From Gallionellaceae bacterium (GTDB taxonomy: Bacteria > Pseudomonadota > Gammaproteobacteria > Burkholderiales > Gallionellaceae), in contig JAIELH010000003.1 of NCBI GenBank assembly GCA_019753125.1, positions 22,087 through 86,086 of the forward strand: DNA of 64,000 nucleotides, in the 5' to 3' direction. This document shows positions 27,137 through 36,918 of this stretch, one piece after another. How positions within the stretch are numbered: the stretch's first letter is position 1; every line of letters begins with the position of its first letter. The position numbers and the translations under genes were made by a program. The notes under the pieces are model-generated. The model ran no database searches. It had not been told where the DNA came from and worked only from the letters and a program-made list of their open reading frames with translations.

Positions 27137-28027
27137 TTATTCAGGGCTGATAAATTCCAGCCGGATCGCCTTGACCACAGCCTGGCGTCGCGAGGATGTG
27201 CTGAACTTGCGACGTATATTCCCGAAATGGAAATTTACCGCAGCCTCGGAGCAGCCCAATATCTGCGAGATATCCCAGGAGCTCTTGCCGGTTGCACACC
27301 ATTTAAGGCATTCGATTTCCCGCCGGGTAAGCACGACGACTTTCTCTGTGGGGGCCGCGGATTTCATGAATTGAAGCGAGGTTTCGAAGATAAAATCCCG
27401 GAAGCATGATAGATCAGGAATGTTGCGGTTCGCTTCTTCATGAAATTGCTTGTTCGGGTTTGTGTCGGACACAAAACAAAGTACACCAAACTCCCTATTC
27501 GGGCCATGGATCGGCAATGTGACGCCGGAGCGAATGCCGTACCCGCAGGCCTCCTCGTACATTTCATTTTGCCTGCGCCCGGCAAACAGGTTTGGCGACC
27601 AGATCAACGGGGTGGTTTTGGTGAAGCAATGTGTGACGGTCGGGTCGACGTGCCCCAGCTTTTCGTCATCGTACTTGCTGCGCCATTTCGGGGAATAGTT
27701 GCTGTGCAGGAAAGCAAACTCGGCTTCGACGGGGGCGTTGCGATCCGGAAAAATCGCAAGTAGCGTACGTTCGTAGCCTAGCTCGTTGCCTAGTTTGAAG
27801 ACGTGATCGCGCCAACTTTCTATCGTGGTATGAAGGGTAAGTTCTGCAAACTGTTCAATAGACTTCACTCGAGTTATCTCCCTGATGCTCGTTGTGATCG
27901 GAATTTCAGGCTTTAGCCATCTTGTTTCCTTCGTCCTCTGTCCAAACTGCGCCTTCTGTTTAATCCAAGGGCGCTTATATTTTTCGCATGATAGTCCAAA
28001 TGACACAGACTTTAAAGCGTGCATCAT
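27137..28027 (-). CDS. LuxR-family regulator with autoinducer-binding-like N-terminus
   Basis: C-terminal LTRREIECLKWCATGKSSWDISQILGCSEAAVNFHFGNIRRKF (GerE/LuxR HTH); N-terminal half with LuxR autoinducer-binding features; next to luxI. Confidence 0.88.
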   Translation of the reverse strand: MMHALKSVSFGLSCEKYKRPWIKQKAQFGQRTKETRWLKPEIPITTSIREITRVKSIEQFAELTLHTTIESWRDHVFKLGNELGYERTLLAIFPDRNAPVEAEFAFLHSNYSPKWRSKYDDEKLGHVDPTVTHCFTKTTPLIWSPNLFAGRRQNEMYEEACGYGIRSGVTLPIHGPNREFGVLCFVSDTNPNKQFHEEANRNIPDLSCFRDFIFETSLQFMKSAAPTEKVVVLTRREIECLKWCATGKSSWDISQILGCSEAAVNFHFGNIRRKFSTSSRRQAVVKAIRLEFISPE

Positions 28028-28056
28028 CCTACATGCTTATTTATCCGTGCTTGCCA

Positions 28057-28076
28057 ACCTATCTGAGTTGCTAGGT
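28057..28076 (+). promoter_or_regulatory. lux-box-like palindrome, cassette 1
   Basis: ACCTATCTGAGTTGCTAGGT. Confidence 0.75.
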
Positions 28077-28131
28077 CACGCCGTATAGGAAAAACGATAG
28101 ATTCGCCCTCGACGCCAGTCTTCTCTCCGAA

Positions 28132-28223
28132 TTTGCCCGGCACGGCGAGCAGGTTTGCAAACCGCCATGCGGCGAGCGAACGGGGGCTGAGTTGTTCGGC
28201 GGTGTCGAATTTGTCCGGGTAAA
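28132..28223 (+). ncRNA. Structured leader RNA, copy 1
   Basis: Closing stem UUUGCCCGG/CCGGGUAAA (one G-U), hairpin CCGC-CAU-GCGG, hairpin GCUGA-GUUGU-UCGGC; sequence conserved with copies 2-4. Confidence 0.75.
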
Positions 28224-28247
28224 AATCGAGTACATCAGGAGAGATAT

Positions 28248-28724
28248 ATGAAATTATTGGAATTGAAAAAACTGGCTATTTTGGGGATTTTCGGTGCGGC
28301 TTCGTTTCTTGCCGCCACACCTGGTTATGCCGTGAATGGTTCATTTAGCAAGACGAAGAACCCCGGTTATATCGTGGTGGCAGGCCTGCCCGGTACGGCA
28401 AGGTTCGGTACGTTAAGCAGTGACTTTCCCGCAGGAACTCTGAACATGACCAAGACAATCACATCGGTATCGTACGCAGCTACCACTTACACAAACGGTG
28501 CAATTAACCAGCAAGTCATCATATGCATGACCCGTCAATATTCGACCGTAAATGATGTTTGCTTGGATATATCAAATGCTCGCTCCGGTACGCTGTCAGT
28601 CTTTAATGGCAAAACAATAGCGGCTGGAGTCGATTTCTCTATCCAACATAGATTAACCGGCGGCACTTACCCGACTGCGACCCCCGCTACTCCAGACCAG
28701 ATAACGGTTAACTATAGCTATTAA
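28248..28724 (+). CDS. Small Sec-exported protein, cassette 1 (weakly FlhE-like)
   Basis: Signal peptide MKLLELKKLAILGIFGAASFLAATPGYA; C-terminus ...PDQITVNYSY; SD AGGAGAGATAT. Confidence 0.8.
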   Translation: MKLLELKKLAILGIFGAASFLAATPGYAVNGSFSKTKNPGYIVVAGLPGTARFGTLSSDFPAGTLNMTKTITSVSYAATTYTNGAINQQVIICMTRQYSTVNDVCLDISNARSGTLSVFNGKTIAAGVDFSIQHRLTGGTYPTATPATPDQITVNYSY

Positions 28725-28739
28725 TAAGCATCGGGACAG

Positions 28740-28769
28740 CTTGAACGATACGCGCCAACATCGTTCAAG
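28740..28769. other. Stem-loop between the two cassette 1 genes
   Basis: CTTGAACGAT(10 nt)ATCGTTCAAG. Confidence 0.7.
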
Positions 28770-28827
28770 CGATCACAAAACTGCCGATAATCAAAAAACA
28801 ATAGCCTGAATCGCTTGGGAGCAAACC

Positions 28828-29937
28828 ATGACCGTCATTAACCCCCAGCTTCAATCTGCGGCAGCATCGTCTAATCCCACACTCAATTCAACGGGTGTAG
28901 CCAAAGCTTCTCCACAGTCGGTGTTGACAGACTCTAATAACAGAGGACAAGACACTACCGTTAAAATCAGCGGACATGCGATGCTGTTATCGAGAGTGTT
29001 CAACACTAACGACATGAATGCGGACATTCCTGTCGAACAAATAAGCCGGATCGGCGCGCCGATTTATGGATTCCTGACCACCGACGACAGGAAGATGCTG
29101 GAGACGGCGTATCAATACACCGCTGACCATGGTATGGATCCGCAGTATGTGGACGGTTTAGCCTTCGATCTTGCGAATTACCGACAATTTCCCAATAGCA
29201 AAGGGGCGATCTATGACATGGAAGGGCATAGGCTCACATTCGAATTCGGTCCAAGCGAAGCTAACGCGGTCGAACGAATACGATCCGGCAATGCAATTAA
29301 TCATAGCCCCATTGATCGCGGGTTTATCGATTACGTCATTGATACGACGATGCCCAATCATGCCGTGAACTTCGACTTTCTGGAGAGAATGATGTCCGTT
29401 TTCTCCCCCGCGAAGGGAGAGTTACCTGACGACTCCGGCGTCGCAAGCACCGAATCGTTTAAAAACTTCGTGCCTCCGAAACATGATTACATCACTCATG
29501 TGTCGGCGCAGCCCGAAATTGTGGTGCAAAAGGCAGAGGATGCGGATTACATATCTATCAATGGCGTCGGTCATTGGCGCACGCCGGAGCTGGCTGCCGC
29601 CGCAGCAAGAGGGAATGCAGGGAAAGGCGGATCGGGCATTGACTTCACGCAATACCTGACGCCGCCAAACAAACAGACGTTGACAGAGGCATTGCTGTCT
29701 CTTCTGGATCAACGCCCCGGTGAAACTACCGCACGCCTGAGAAATATCGCATCGGCGCTAGACCTGAATTTAAATGCTCAAGCCAAAGAAAAAACTTCGC
29801 TCAATTCGAGTTGGTGCGACACGATGGGTGTTACCGACAAGCTGAGTCGTTACCTTGATAACAACAATCAGGCATCGTTCGATGCAGCCAGTTTTCTGGA
29901 GTACATGTTCAGTCAGAAGATAGATACATCGGCTTGA
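28828..29937 (+). CDS. Leaderless protein of unknown function, cassette 1 (369 aa)
   Basis: Low-complexity S/T/N-rich N-terminus, no signal peptide; GFLTTDDRKMLETAYQYTADHGMDPQYVDGLAFDLANYRQ. Confidence 0.8.
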   Translation: MTVINPQLQSAAASSNPTLNSTGVAKASPQSVLTDSNNRGQDTTVKISGHAMLLSRVFNTNDMNADIPVEQISRIGAPIYGFLTTDDRKMLETAYQYTADHGMDPQYVDGLAFDLANYRQFPNSKGAIYDMEGHRLTFEFGPSEANAVERIRSGNAINHSPIDRGFIDYVIDTTMPNHAVNFDFLERMMSVFSPAKGELPDDSGVASTESFKNFVPPKHDYITHVSAQPEIVVQKAEDADYISINGVGHWRTPELAAAAARGNAGKGGSGIDFTQYLTPPNKQTLTEALLSLLDQRPGETTARLRNIASALDLNLNAQAKEKTSLNSSWCDTMGVTDKLSRYLDNNNQASFDAASFLEYMFSQKIDTSA

Positions 29938-30106
29938 TAGCGACAAGCGGTGAATACTGCTGCGCAGCCATCAGGTCTTGGCGCGCACCGAAAATCCAGT
30001 GCTTCACAAGCTTCTCTCAATTGCGCAGCTTTATGTGGAAGCGGTTTTAGCCACGATTGCCCGAAGCGGATCGCCGTTACCCAAACTCACATTCTTGAGC
30101 TTGTAA

Positions 30107-30126
30107 ACCTATCTGAGTTGCTAGGT
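30107..30126 (+). promoter_or_regulatory. lux-box-like palindrome, cassette 2
   Basis: ACCTATCTGAGTTGCTAGGT, identical to cassette 1. Confidence 0.75.
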
Positions 30127-30181
30127 CACGCCGTATAGGAAAAACGATAGATTTGCCCTCGACGCCAACCTTCTCTCCGAA

Positions 30182-30272
30182 TTTGCCCGACACGGTGAGG
30201 AGGTTTGCAAACCGCCATGCGGCGAGCAAACGGGGCTGAGTTGTTCAGCGGCGTTGAGTCTGTACGGGTAAA
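30182..30272 (+). ncRNA. Structured leader RNA, copy 2
   Basis: Same architecture; third stem GCUGA-GUUGU-UCAGC. Confidence 0.75.
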
Positions 30273-30300
30273 ACCACATCTAAATAAAAGGAGAAATACC

Positions 30301-30753
30301 TTGAATCGCTCAAAGAAATTGCTCACCGCCAGCCTCGCTTTTGTCGGATTAACTGCCGCTGCAGCCGCTCATGCGGGGCCTCCCGTGACTGTCACTTTTA
30401 AGAATCAAGCTACTGCAACTGCGACATATACCATCATTACTACCAATGAAAACGCCACATACGCCAATGCTTCGCCGAAACCAGCTCCAACTGTGTTACC
30501 AAGCGGGACTAATATTTACACCGTTACTAGCTTGATCAGCCCGAATGTAAATTATGCAAATGTCCGGTACAAGATTGGAGCTAAGGAATGTGTATTCGGT
30601 ACAACTTTTGTCAATGCGTTGCAGCCGGGCGGTTACTACATTCCGCAATGGACCAAGAGCGCCACAGGGAGTGGCGGCGCAATTTGCACTGCCACGATTA
30701 CGTCCTACAATCTGTCCACCTACGCATGGACGGTCGATTTCGTCATGAAATAA
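30301..30753 (+). CDS. Small Sec-exported protein, cassette 2
   Basis: TTG start after AAAGGAG SD; signal peptide MNRSKKLLTASLAFVGLTAAAAAHA; similar to the 38984-39415 protein. Confidence 0.8.
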   Translation: MNRSKKLLTASLAFVGLTAAAAAHAGPPVTVTFKNQATATATYTIITTNENATYANASPKPAPTVLPSGTNIYTVTSLISPNVNYANVRYKIGAKECVFGTTFVNALQPGGYYIPQWTKSATGSGGAICTATITSYNLSTYAWTVDFVMK

Positions 30754-30800
30754 AAACGATCTGTATTTCCAGCATGTCGTAAAAGTTGCAGTACTGGCTC

Positions 30801-30838
30801 AAAAAACATCACGCGGCTTGCTGCGTGATGGCTTTTTT
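30801..30838 (+). terminator. Rho-independent terminator inside cassette 2
   Basis: CATCACGCGGCTTGCTGCGTGATGGCTTTTTT. Confidence 0.85.
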
Positions 30839-30964
30839 GCCACTTGCTCGCTTTGAGTCGAGTCAATGGCAGGTTAAGTTTGCTCGAACTTTGCCGCTAA
30901 TCATAACAACGCGCCAAAGCAAGAAGCGCTACAGCGACTGCCAATTCCACAAAAAGGAGTAATC

Positions 30965-31783
30965 ATGATCGGCTCTATCAATACATATTCTTTCGCTCAA
31001 ACAGGCGGCAGTGCAGCGGCCAAGCAGGTGGACTCGGCAGGGGGCGCGACTGAAACCCCAAGAATCCAAAGCGATGCAGACGCTCGGCCTGTGAACACCC
31101 AGACGATTTCCACTCTGGCCAAACAACTGGCTGATAGTGCGGCCAGAGCCGAAAAACGGGACAGCACACTTAGCCGGTCGGAATTGGCAGATAAGGCCAA
31201 AATTTTCCACAATGAATGTTCGGCTGAGGCCGATCCGGCTATTCAAGCAAAGCACGATAGTGAAGTTCCCCAAAGCAAGGATCCAGAGTTGTTGGCAAGA
31301 GCCAAGCAAGCAACGGCATTCCTGATTGCCAACAGACACGGAGGAGGCGAAGCAAATCCTTTTGCTGGTCTATCAAGGGAGCAGTTAGCTAATATCACGT
31401 ACGATGACAGTGGCACCTATACTTTTAACGAACGAATGGCTGCCTATTCCGAAGCCATGCGACAAGAATATGAGTGGGGAGTTAAAGTTGCGGCAAAAGC
31501 CATGGATGAATACAACAGCACCGGGAAGTTGACCAACTTTTTCACATCCATTCTGGAGCATTACAAGGGCTTGCCTGCCATCGAGCAGGCGCAGTATCCG
31601 AAGGGTTATGCCAGTGATCTGGAGTCGAAAATCAAGCTGGATTTTAACTACCGCACGCATCAGGCCGAGGGGAAAGGAGAAAATCCGACCAGCTTGATCG
31701 AAACGCTGCTTGCCCTGCCGGAAGATAAAACAGTTAACCCAAAGCACATTCCAGTTGCGTCGGCATTGAAGCTGGATAGTTGA
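30965..31783 (+). CDS. Leaderless protein of unknown function, cassette 2 (272 aa)
   Basis: SD AAAGGAG; S/A/T/Q-rich N-terminus with motif NTQTISTLAKQLADS. Confidence 0.8.
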   Translation: MIGSINTYSFAQTGGSAAAKQVDSAGGATETPRIQSDADARPVNTQTISTLAKQLADSAARAEKRDSTLSRSELADKAKIFHNECSAEADPAIQAKHDSEVPQSKDPELLARAKQATAFLIANRHGGGEANPFAGLSREQLANITYDDSGTYTFNERMAAYSEAMRQEYEWGVKVAAKAMDEYNSTGKLTNFFTSILEHYKGLPAIEQAQYPKGYASDLESKIKLDFNYRTHQAEGKGENPTSLIETLLALPEDKTVNPKHIPVASALKLDS

Positions 31784-31897
31784 ATGCCCTCCGCGATTCA
31801 TTCAGCGCCAGGTAGATTTAGCCAAGATTGTTTTCGATGCTTATCCGATCATCCATTGATGCGGCGATTGCCGTGACTCATTTAACCGGACTTGCCA

Positions 31898-31917
31898 ACC
31901 TATCTGAGTTGCTAGGT
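31898..31917 (+). promoter_or_regulatory. lux-box-like palindrome, cassette 3
   Basis: ACCTATCTGAGTTGCTAGGT, identical to cassettes 1 and 2. Confidence 0.75.
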
Positions 31918-31972
31918 CACCCCACATGGAAAAAACGATAGATTCGCCCTCGACGCCAGTCTTCTCTCCGAA

Positions 31973-32069
31973 TTTGCCCGGCACGGTGAGCAGGTTTGCA
32001 AACCGCCATGCAGTTGCGGCGAGCGAACGGGGCTGAGTTGTTCGGCGGTGTTGGGTCTGTCCGGGTAAA
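31973..32069 (+). ncRNA. Structured leader RNA, copy 3
   Basis: UUUGCCCGG/CCGGGUAAA closing stem; CCGC...GCGG hairpin with a 6-nt longer loop; GCUGA-GUUGU-UCGGC. Confidence 0.75.
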
Positions 32070-32091
32070 CTACGTTAAATGGGAGTAAAAA

Positions 32092-32571
32092 ATGAAAGCG
32101 TTAATGAAGAGTGTGCATCTTCCACAACTAATGAAACTTAAGAATCGGCTATATTCAGCTTTGTTGGCAATTTCCACGGTAGCAGCAATGATGTTTGCGC
32201 AAAATGTCAGTGCCGCAACAGGTGCGTATGGATCATCGGCTGTTGCGCCTACCATTTATACAAAGAATTATTGGTATAACGTCGCATATCCAGTTGTGGG
32301 GAATCCGCCGAGCAACGCTACCGTAACTGTCGTGTACTACACCTGGAGCTACAGCTACCCACTGCCAGCAGGGCTTCTAGTCTATCTGTGCAATAACGGC
32401 GGCACTGTTTGCGGGAACGTCACAAGTTACGGGTCTGGATCCGTTGATTTTTCCGGCTATGGCGTTCCGGCCAACCAAACGCTGAGGCTGTATTCTCAGG
32501 TTGCCGGTAGCGGAACAATGTCTCCGTTGTATGGCGGGACTACTACCGTAACGGTCAATTACAATTATTGA
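32092..32571 (+). CDS. Small Sec-exported FlhE-like protein, cassette 3
   Basis: Signal peptide ...AAMMFAQNVSAA; FlhE-like pattern YTWSYSYPLPAGLLVYLCNNGGTVCGNVTSYGSGSVDF...LYGGTTTVTVNYNY. Confidence 0.8.
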   Translation: MKALMKSVHLPQLMKLKNRLYSALLAISTVAAMMFAQNVSAATGAYGSSAVAPTIYTKNYWYNVAYPVVGNPPSNATVTVVYYTWSYSYPLPAGLLVYLCNNGGTVCGNVTSYGSGSVDFSGYGVPANQTLRLYSQVAGSGTMSPLYGGTTTVTVNYNY

Positions 32572-32587
32572 TCAAGTTGAGTAATGT

Positions 32588-32606
32588 CCCCTGGCTATGC
32601 CGGGGG
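32588..32606. other. Stem-loop between the two cassette 3 genes
   Basis: CCCCTGGCTATGCCGGGGG. Confidence 0.6.
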
Positions 32607-32645
32607 GCTCTTGAAGTTTGGCATTCACACTTTAAGGAGAGTCAC

Positions 32646-33206
32646 ATGAACATTCAATCCAGCAACGATGTCTTGGCTTATAGTGGCATCACTCACTCAA
32701 CGCAACGACGAGATGGAAAAACGGCTTCGGTAGTCATTGCCGAACCAAAAAAAGGCGCCGATCCGGTGTCGCTATCCAGTGCCGGCATTGCACTTGCTGC
32801 GGACGAAAGCAATATGACACAGACCAGAACTTTCGCTCAGGAAAGACTGATAAGGTCAGCCAGTTCTGACCGCGAAAGCGCTGAAAAGATAGCCCATGAT
32901 ATGGCATATGTACCAAGCACAATATTTTATGACATTAGCGGCCAACGTGGTGTTGGTGACGGTAACGGTGAGTTTGTAAGAAAGCTGTCAACCACAGGGC
33001 AAATCGTAGGTGACGACTATATAAATAACTTCAACAAAGAAGCTTCGGTAATCGACGCGCAGCGGCTCGCAATCTATCAATCTGAGAAGGCAAAGGGAAC
33101 AGACCCCTTGCTGATCCTGGTCAAGATGATTGATTTCACGAACTCACAACCCCAAGACTATCTTGATGCCACTGGTTGGGGGTGGCGTGGTAGTTCACCA
33201 CCATAA
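32646..33206 (+). CDS. Leaderless protein of unknown function, cassette 3 (186 aa)
   Basis: SD TAAGGAG; motif ADPVSLSSAGIALA. Confidence 0.8.
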   Translation: MNIQSSNDVLAYSGITHSTQRRDGKTASVVIAEPKKGADPVSLSSAGIALAADESNMTQTRTFAQERLIRSASSDRESAEKIAHDMAYVPSTIFYDISGQRGVGDGNGEFVRKLSTTGQIVGDDYINNFNKEASVIDAQRLAIYQSEKAKGTDPLLILVKMIDFTNSQPQDYLDATGWGWRGSSPP

Positions 33207-33334
33207 TTCGCAACGTTTCGTGCATTAAACACGGGTAGTGTTGCAACCAATGACTGCCTGCGATTTATTGAGTAAGTATCCACCGGCAAAGCCGGTGGCT
33301 GGCGAATTTCGCCAATGAATTATTCGGATTCAAG

Positions 33335-34795
33335 TTGAAAGTAAAAACGGGCGGCATCCTTTCCGGTTTCTTTTTTTTCCTGACCCTGACGGGAGGCTGG
33401 TGTGCCGATGCGATAGCTGCGCCTTCACAGTCGCCGGGTATCGGAGCCGAGGTGCATTTGAGTCTGGACGAGGCAGTGTCGCTTGGAATACGGAACAATC
33501 GTGGCATCCAGTCCGCTTACCTTCAGCGCATCAGCCAGAAGTTCGATTTATACGTCAGTGAGGGGAAATTTTTCCCGAAGCTGACTGTCACGGGCTCTCA
33601 TACGAATAATGCCACCGATGGGGTTAAATCCAGAAACACCGGATTGACAGCAACGGCTACCATGAGCTTGCCGACAGGGGCCGGATTGACGGCATCTTCA
33701 ACGAATACCCGCACTACCGGCAGTTCCGCTTCATCGACCGCTTTGACATTGACGCAACCGCTGCTGCGAAACGGTGGGGTCGATGCCAGTATGGCTTCCG
33801 TACGCACGGCCCGCATCGATGAGCAGGCTAATCTGCTGAATCTCAAGGCGACCCTTTCTCAAACTGTGGTGCAAATCGTTTTCGCTTATCGGGAGTTGCT
33901 GCGGGCGCAGGAGCAGAAAAATATTGCAGTGGCAGCCTTAAAGCGATCGCGCGAGTTGTATGAGGTGAACAAGGCGTTGATTGAAGCGGGGCGAATGGCA
34001 GAGGTTGAAATCATTCAGACGGAAGCTCAGGTGGCGAATCAGGAAGTCGCTCTGGAGGAAGCGAGCAATCAAATCGATGCATCGCGCTTGGCGCTGCTTA
34101 ATCTGCTGGCGCTGGAACCATCAGCCGCAATTGTGGCAAGCGCCTCAGAGGTTGCTACGGTCAAGGCGGTGGGTGTTCAACAGGCGCTGGCGGTCGCGCT
34201 GGAAAAACAGCCGGATTATCTGATCTCGACGCTGGCCATTGAGCGCGCAAAAATCAATCTGGATTTCGCGAAGAATCAGCGGCTGTGGGATGTTTCATTG
34301 ATTGCCGGCCAGACGAGGTCGAGCGGGGGCGGCGCTGCGATGACGCCAACTTCAAACAGTTCGTACGCCGGATTGCAGTTTTCCATACCATTTGGAGACC
34401 GGACGCTGGAGCAGGCGGTTGTGCGCGCTTCGGTGGAATTGAAAAATCAGAATCTGCGCAACCAGGAGGCTCACCAGGTGCTTGAGCAAAGGATACGGGA
34501 TGCGGTACGCAATGTTCAAACACGCTGGCGGCAATTGGAGTTGTCGAAGAAGGCAAGAGAACTGACCGTGTTGAAGCTCAATGCGGAAAATGAGAAATTG
34601 AAGGTGGGGCGTTCGTCGAACTTCCAAATATTGAGCTTCGAGGGCGATTTGCGTAATGCCGAGAATGCACAGCTCAATGCACAGATTGCCTATCTGAATG
34701 CATTAACCGATCTGGATGATAAGATGGGCAAAATACTGGAGGCTTGGCAGATACCCATGGTTGAAACGGCTGATTTGTCGACTTATGAAAATTAA
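33335..34795 (+). CDS. TolC-family outer membrane efflux protein
   Basis: TTG start, signal peptide, OEP coiled-coil repeats (LSLDEAVSLGIRNNRGIQSAYL; ALEKQPDYLISTLAIERAKINLDFAKNQRLWDVSL). Confidence 0.9.
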   Translation: MKVKTGGILSGFFFFLTLTGGWCADAIAAPSQSPGIGAEVHLSLDEAVSLGIRNNRGIQSAYLQRISQKFDLYVSEGKFFPKLTVTGSHTNNATDGVKSRNTGLTATATMSLPTGAGLTASSTNTRTTGSSASSTALTLTQPLLRNGGVDASMASVRTARIDEQANLLNLKATLSQTVVQIVFAYRELLRAQEQKNIAVAALKRSRELYEVNKALIEAGRMAEVEIIQTEAQVANQEVALEEASNQIDASRLALLNLLALEPSAAIVASASEVATVKAVGVQQALAVALEKQPDYLISTLAIERAKINLDFAKNQRLWDVSLIAGQTRSSGGGAAMTPTSNSSYAGLQFSIPFGDRTLEQAVVRASVELKNQNLRNQEAHQVLEQRIRDAVRNVQTRWRQLELSKKARELTVLKLNAENEKLKVGRSSNFQILSFEGDLRNAENAQLNAQIAYLNALTDLDDKMGKILEAWQIPMVETADLSTYEN

Positions 34796-36206
34796 AATAC
34801 CAAACCTGTTTTCTGGCATGGGCGCTATTCGTTTGTTCGGTATGGGGCGAAGCCGAATATCCTGGATGGTTGTCATCGTTTTGTCGCTTTCTCTCTTGTC
34901 CGGGTTCCTTCTGTTTCGGAATGAATCGCTCGGTGCGCAAGGTGCTGCTGGTCCGAGGGCTACTGGTACTGGTGCGTCAGGGGCAGCGGGTCTCCAGCCG
35001 CTGGGAGCAGTGCTTAATCCGCCGGGCGGAGCTGGTTTCAATACGTCGCTGCCGATACCGCACGAGATTGTTGTTGGAGAACAGGCGCTTCAATCGGTAT
35101 TGTCCGTTGTAGGCACGATTGAGGCTGGCGAGAGCATTAATGTCACAGCGCCTTTCGACGGCGTAGTTCAGGAAAAGCGCGTCAGCTTCAGTAGCATGGT
35201 CGAGCGGGATCAGGTTTTGCTCGTGCTGGACTTGAACGAAATCCGGATGCGCGTTCAGGAGGCCAAGGTTGCCATGCTGAAAACGGCGCAAGCGCTGAAA
35301 GATATGGAGCACTGGAGCAAGAGCCCGGAAGTGTCGCGGGTGTCGCGCAATGCAATGTCGGCCAGGCTCACGCTTGCAGAAACCCAGCGCAAGGCAGCCG
35401 AATCGGAAGCGTTGTTGAAACGCGGCATCATTCCTCGTTCCGAGTACGATGCTTTGCTCGAACAGGTTCGCAACCAGGAAATTCAACTGGCGACGGCCAA
35501 CGACGATTTGACCGGCACGCTGGCGAAGGCCGGTTCGATCAATCTGCAAATCGCCCGCATCGAGGCCGAGAATGCGGCTGCAAAGTATGCCGAGTTGACG
35601 CGGAGCATGGAACAAAGCTCGATCAAGGCGTCGCTGGCCGGCGTGGTGTCGCAGGCATACAACGGTTCGACACCCGCGACGATCGATCCGGGTAGCCGTG
35701 TCACCAAAGGACAGGCGTTGTTCAATATTTCTGCGCTGTCAAAGCTGGGGGTCAGCGCCAGAGTCGACGAGGCGGATGTGACGCAGTTGTCACAGGATCA
35801 GGAGGTGGATATTTCTGTTCCTTCGCAGGATATGCCGCCGATTCGCGGCCGCATCTCCCGCGTTTCCGCTCAGGCATTGCCCAATACCGGAGGCGGTGCA
35901 AGGTCTGCGCAGTATGAAATCAAGGTGGAGATTCCCCAACTGGCGGAAGATGTGGCTCGGCGGGTTCGCGTGGGAATGTCGTGCAGCCTGTCTATCGTGA
36001 AGCACCGCAACCCCCATGCGCTGGTTATTCCTTTGCCTTTTGTCCAGCAGGAGAACGGAGCCCCGTTTGCGTGGGTGAAAGGGGCGGATGGAAATTTGCA
36101 GAAGCGCCCCGTCGAAGTGGGCCGGACGACCGAATCGGGTATCGAGGTATTGAAAGGTTTGCGGACAGGAGAGCTGGTGGTGCGCCCGGATAAACCCGCA
36201 GCCTGA
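34785..36206 (+). CDS. MacA/HlyD-family periplasmic adaptor
   Basis: N-terminal TM, GTIEAGESINVTAPFDGVVQEKRVSFSSMVERDQVLLVLD lipoyl-like half, long coiled-coil. Confidence 0.9.
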   Translation: MKIKIPNLFSGMGAIRLFGMGRSRISWMVVIVLSLSLLSGFLLFRNESLGAQGAAGPRATGTGASGAAGLQPLGAVLNPPGGAGFNTSLPIPHEIVVGEQALQSVLSVVGTIEAGESINVTAPFDGVVQEKRVSFSSMVERDQVLLVLDLNEIRMRVQEAKVAMLKTAQALKDMEHWSKSPEVSRVSRNAMSARLTLAETQRKAAESEALLKRGIIPRSEYDALLEQVRNQEIQLATANDDLTGTLAKAGSINLQIARIEAENAAAKYAELTRSMEQSSIKASLAGVVSQAYNGSTPATIDPGSRVTKGQALFNISALSKLGVSARVDEADVTQLSQDQEVDISVPSQDMPPIRGRISRVSAQALPNTGGGARSAQYEIKVEIPQLAEDVARRVRVGMSCSLSIVKHRNPHALVIPLPFVQQENGAPFAWVKGADGNLQKRPVEVGRTTESGIEVLKGLRTGELVVRPDKPAA

Positions 36207-36222
36207 ACCGACCGAACAAGCC

Positions 36223-36918
36223 ATGCTGGTACTCGATAATGTTTGCAAATCCTATTCGCTGGGGGGGCATGAAGTCCCCGTGCTGACGGCAGTTTCACTG
36301 GAAATAGAGACCGGCGAGATGTGTTCGATCACCGGGCCCTCCGGTTCGGGGAAGACCACCTTGTTGAACATCATGAGTCTGCTGGATACGCCGGGCGCAG
36401 GCCGGATTTTGTATCAGGGGCAGGATATAACCCATGCTCCCGAACCCATGCAGGCCAACATCAGGAATCGTGCGTTCGGTTTTGTTTTTCAGTCGTTCAA
36501 TCTCCTGCCGCGACTTTCTGCGCTGGACAACATCGGGTTGCCATTGCGTTATCGCGGCGTGGGCAAGACCGAACGGCGTCGCATGGCTTATCCATTGCTG
36601 GAAAGGGTAGGCTTGGCCGAACGTGCTGATCATCTGCCCAATGCCTTGTCCGGCGGGCAGAAGCAACGGGTCGCCATTGCACGGGCCTTGATCGGCAACC
36701 CGGAAATTATTTTTGCGGACGAGCCTACGGGTAATCTGGATGCCGACTCGACCAGCAATATCCTGAATCTTCTGGATGAACTGAATCGCGACACCGATGT
36801 GTCGGTGGTTGTGGTGACCCACGATTTGAATATCGGCGCCCGATATCCGAAACAGATTGTAGTGAGCAATGCTGGCGTAACTGTTGGCAAGCGCCATTCC
36901 GATGATGAGCAGGCTTAG
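36223..36918 (+). CDS. MacB/LolD-type ABC transporter ATPase
   Basis: [50 protein letters not shown]. Confidence 0.97.
   Translation: MLVLDNVCKSYSLGGHEVPVLTAVSLEIETGEMCSITGPSGSGKTTLLNIMSLLDTPGAGRILYQGQDITHAPEPMQANIRNRAFGFVFQSFNLLPRLSALDNIGLPLRYRGVGKTERRRMAYPLLERVGLAERADHLPNALSGGQKQRVAIARALIGNPEIIFADEPTGNLDADSTSNILNLLDELNRDTDVSVVVVTHDLNIGARYPKQIVVSNAGVTVGKRHSDDEQA

Noticed and set aside
28132-28223. Leader RNA as a GEMM-I c-di-GMP riboswitch
   Set aside because: Some shared strings (GCAAACC, CCGGGT) but the GACGCAAAGC core and tetraloop/receptor layout are not recognisable; a covariance-model search is needed
28057-32069. Triplicated ~190-bp leaders as an insertion sequence, integron attC sites or CRISPR
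   Set aside because: No transposase or integrase, no terminal repeats or spacers; each copy sits at a fixed distance upstream of a start codon and carries promoter/RNA features
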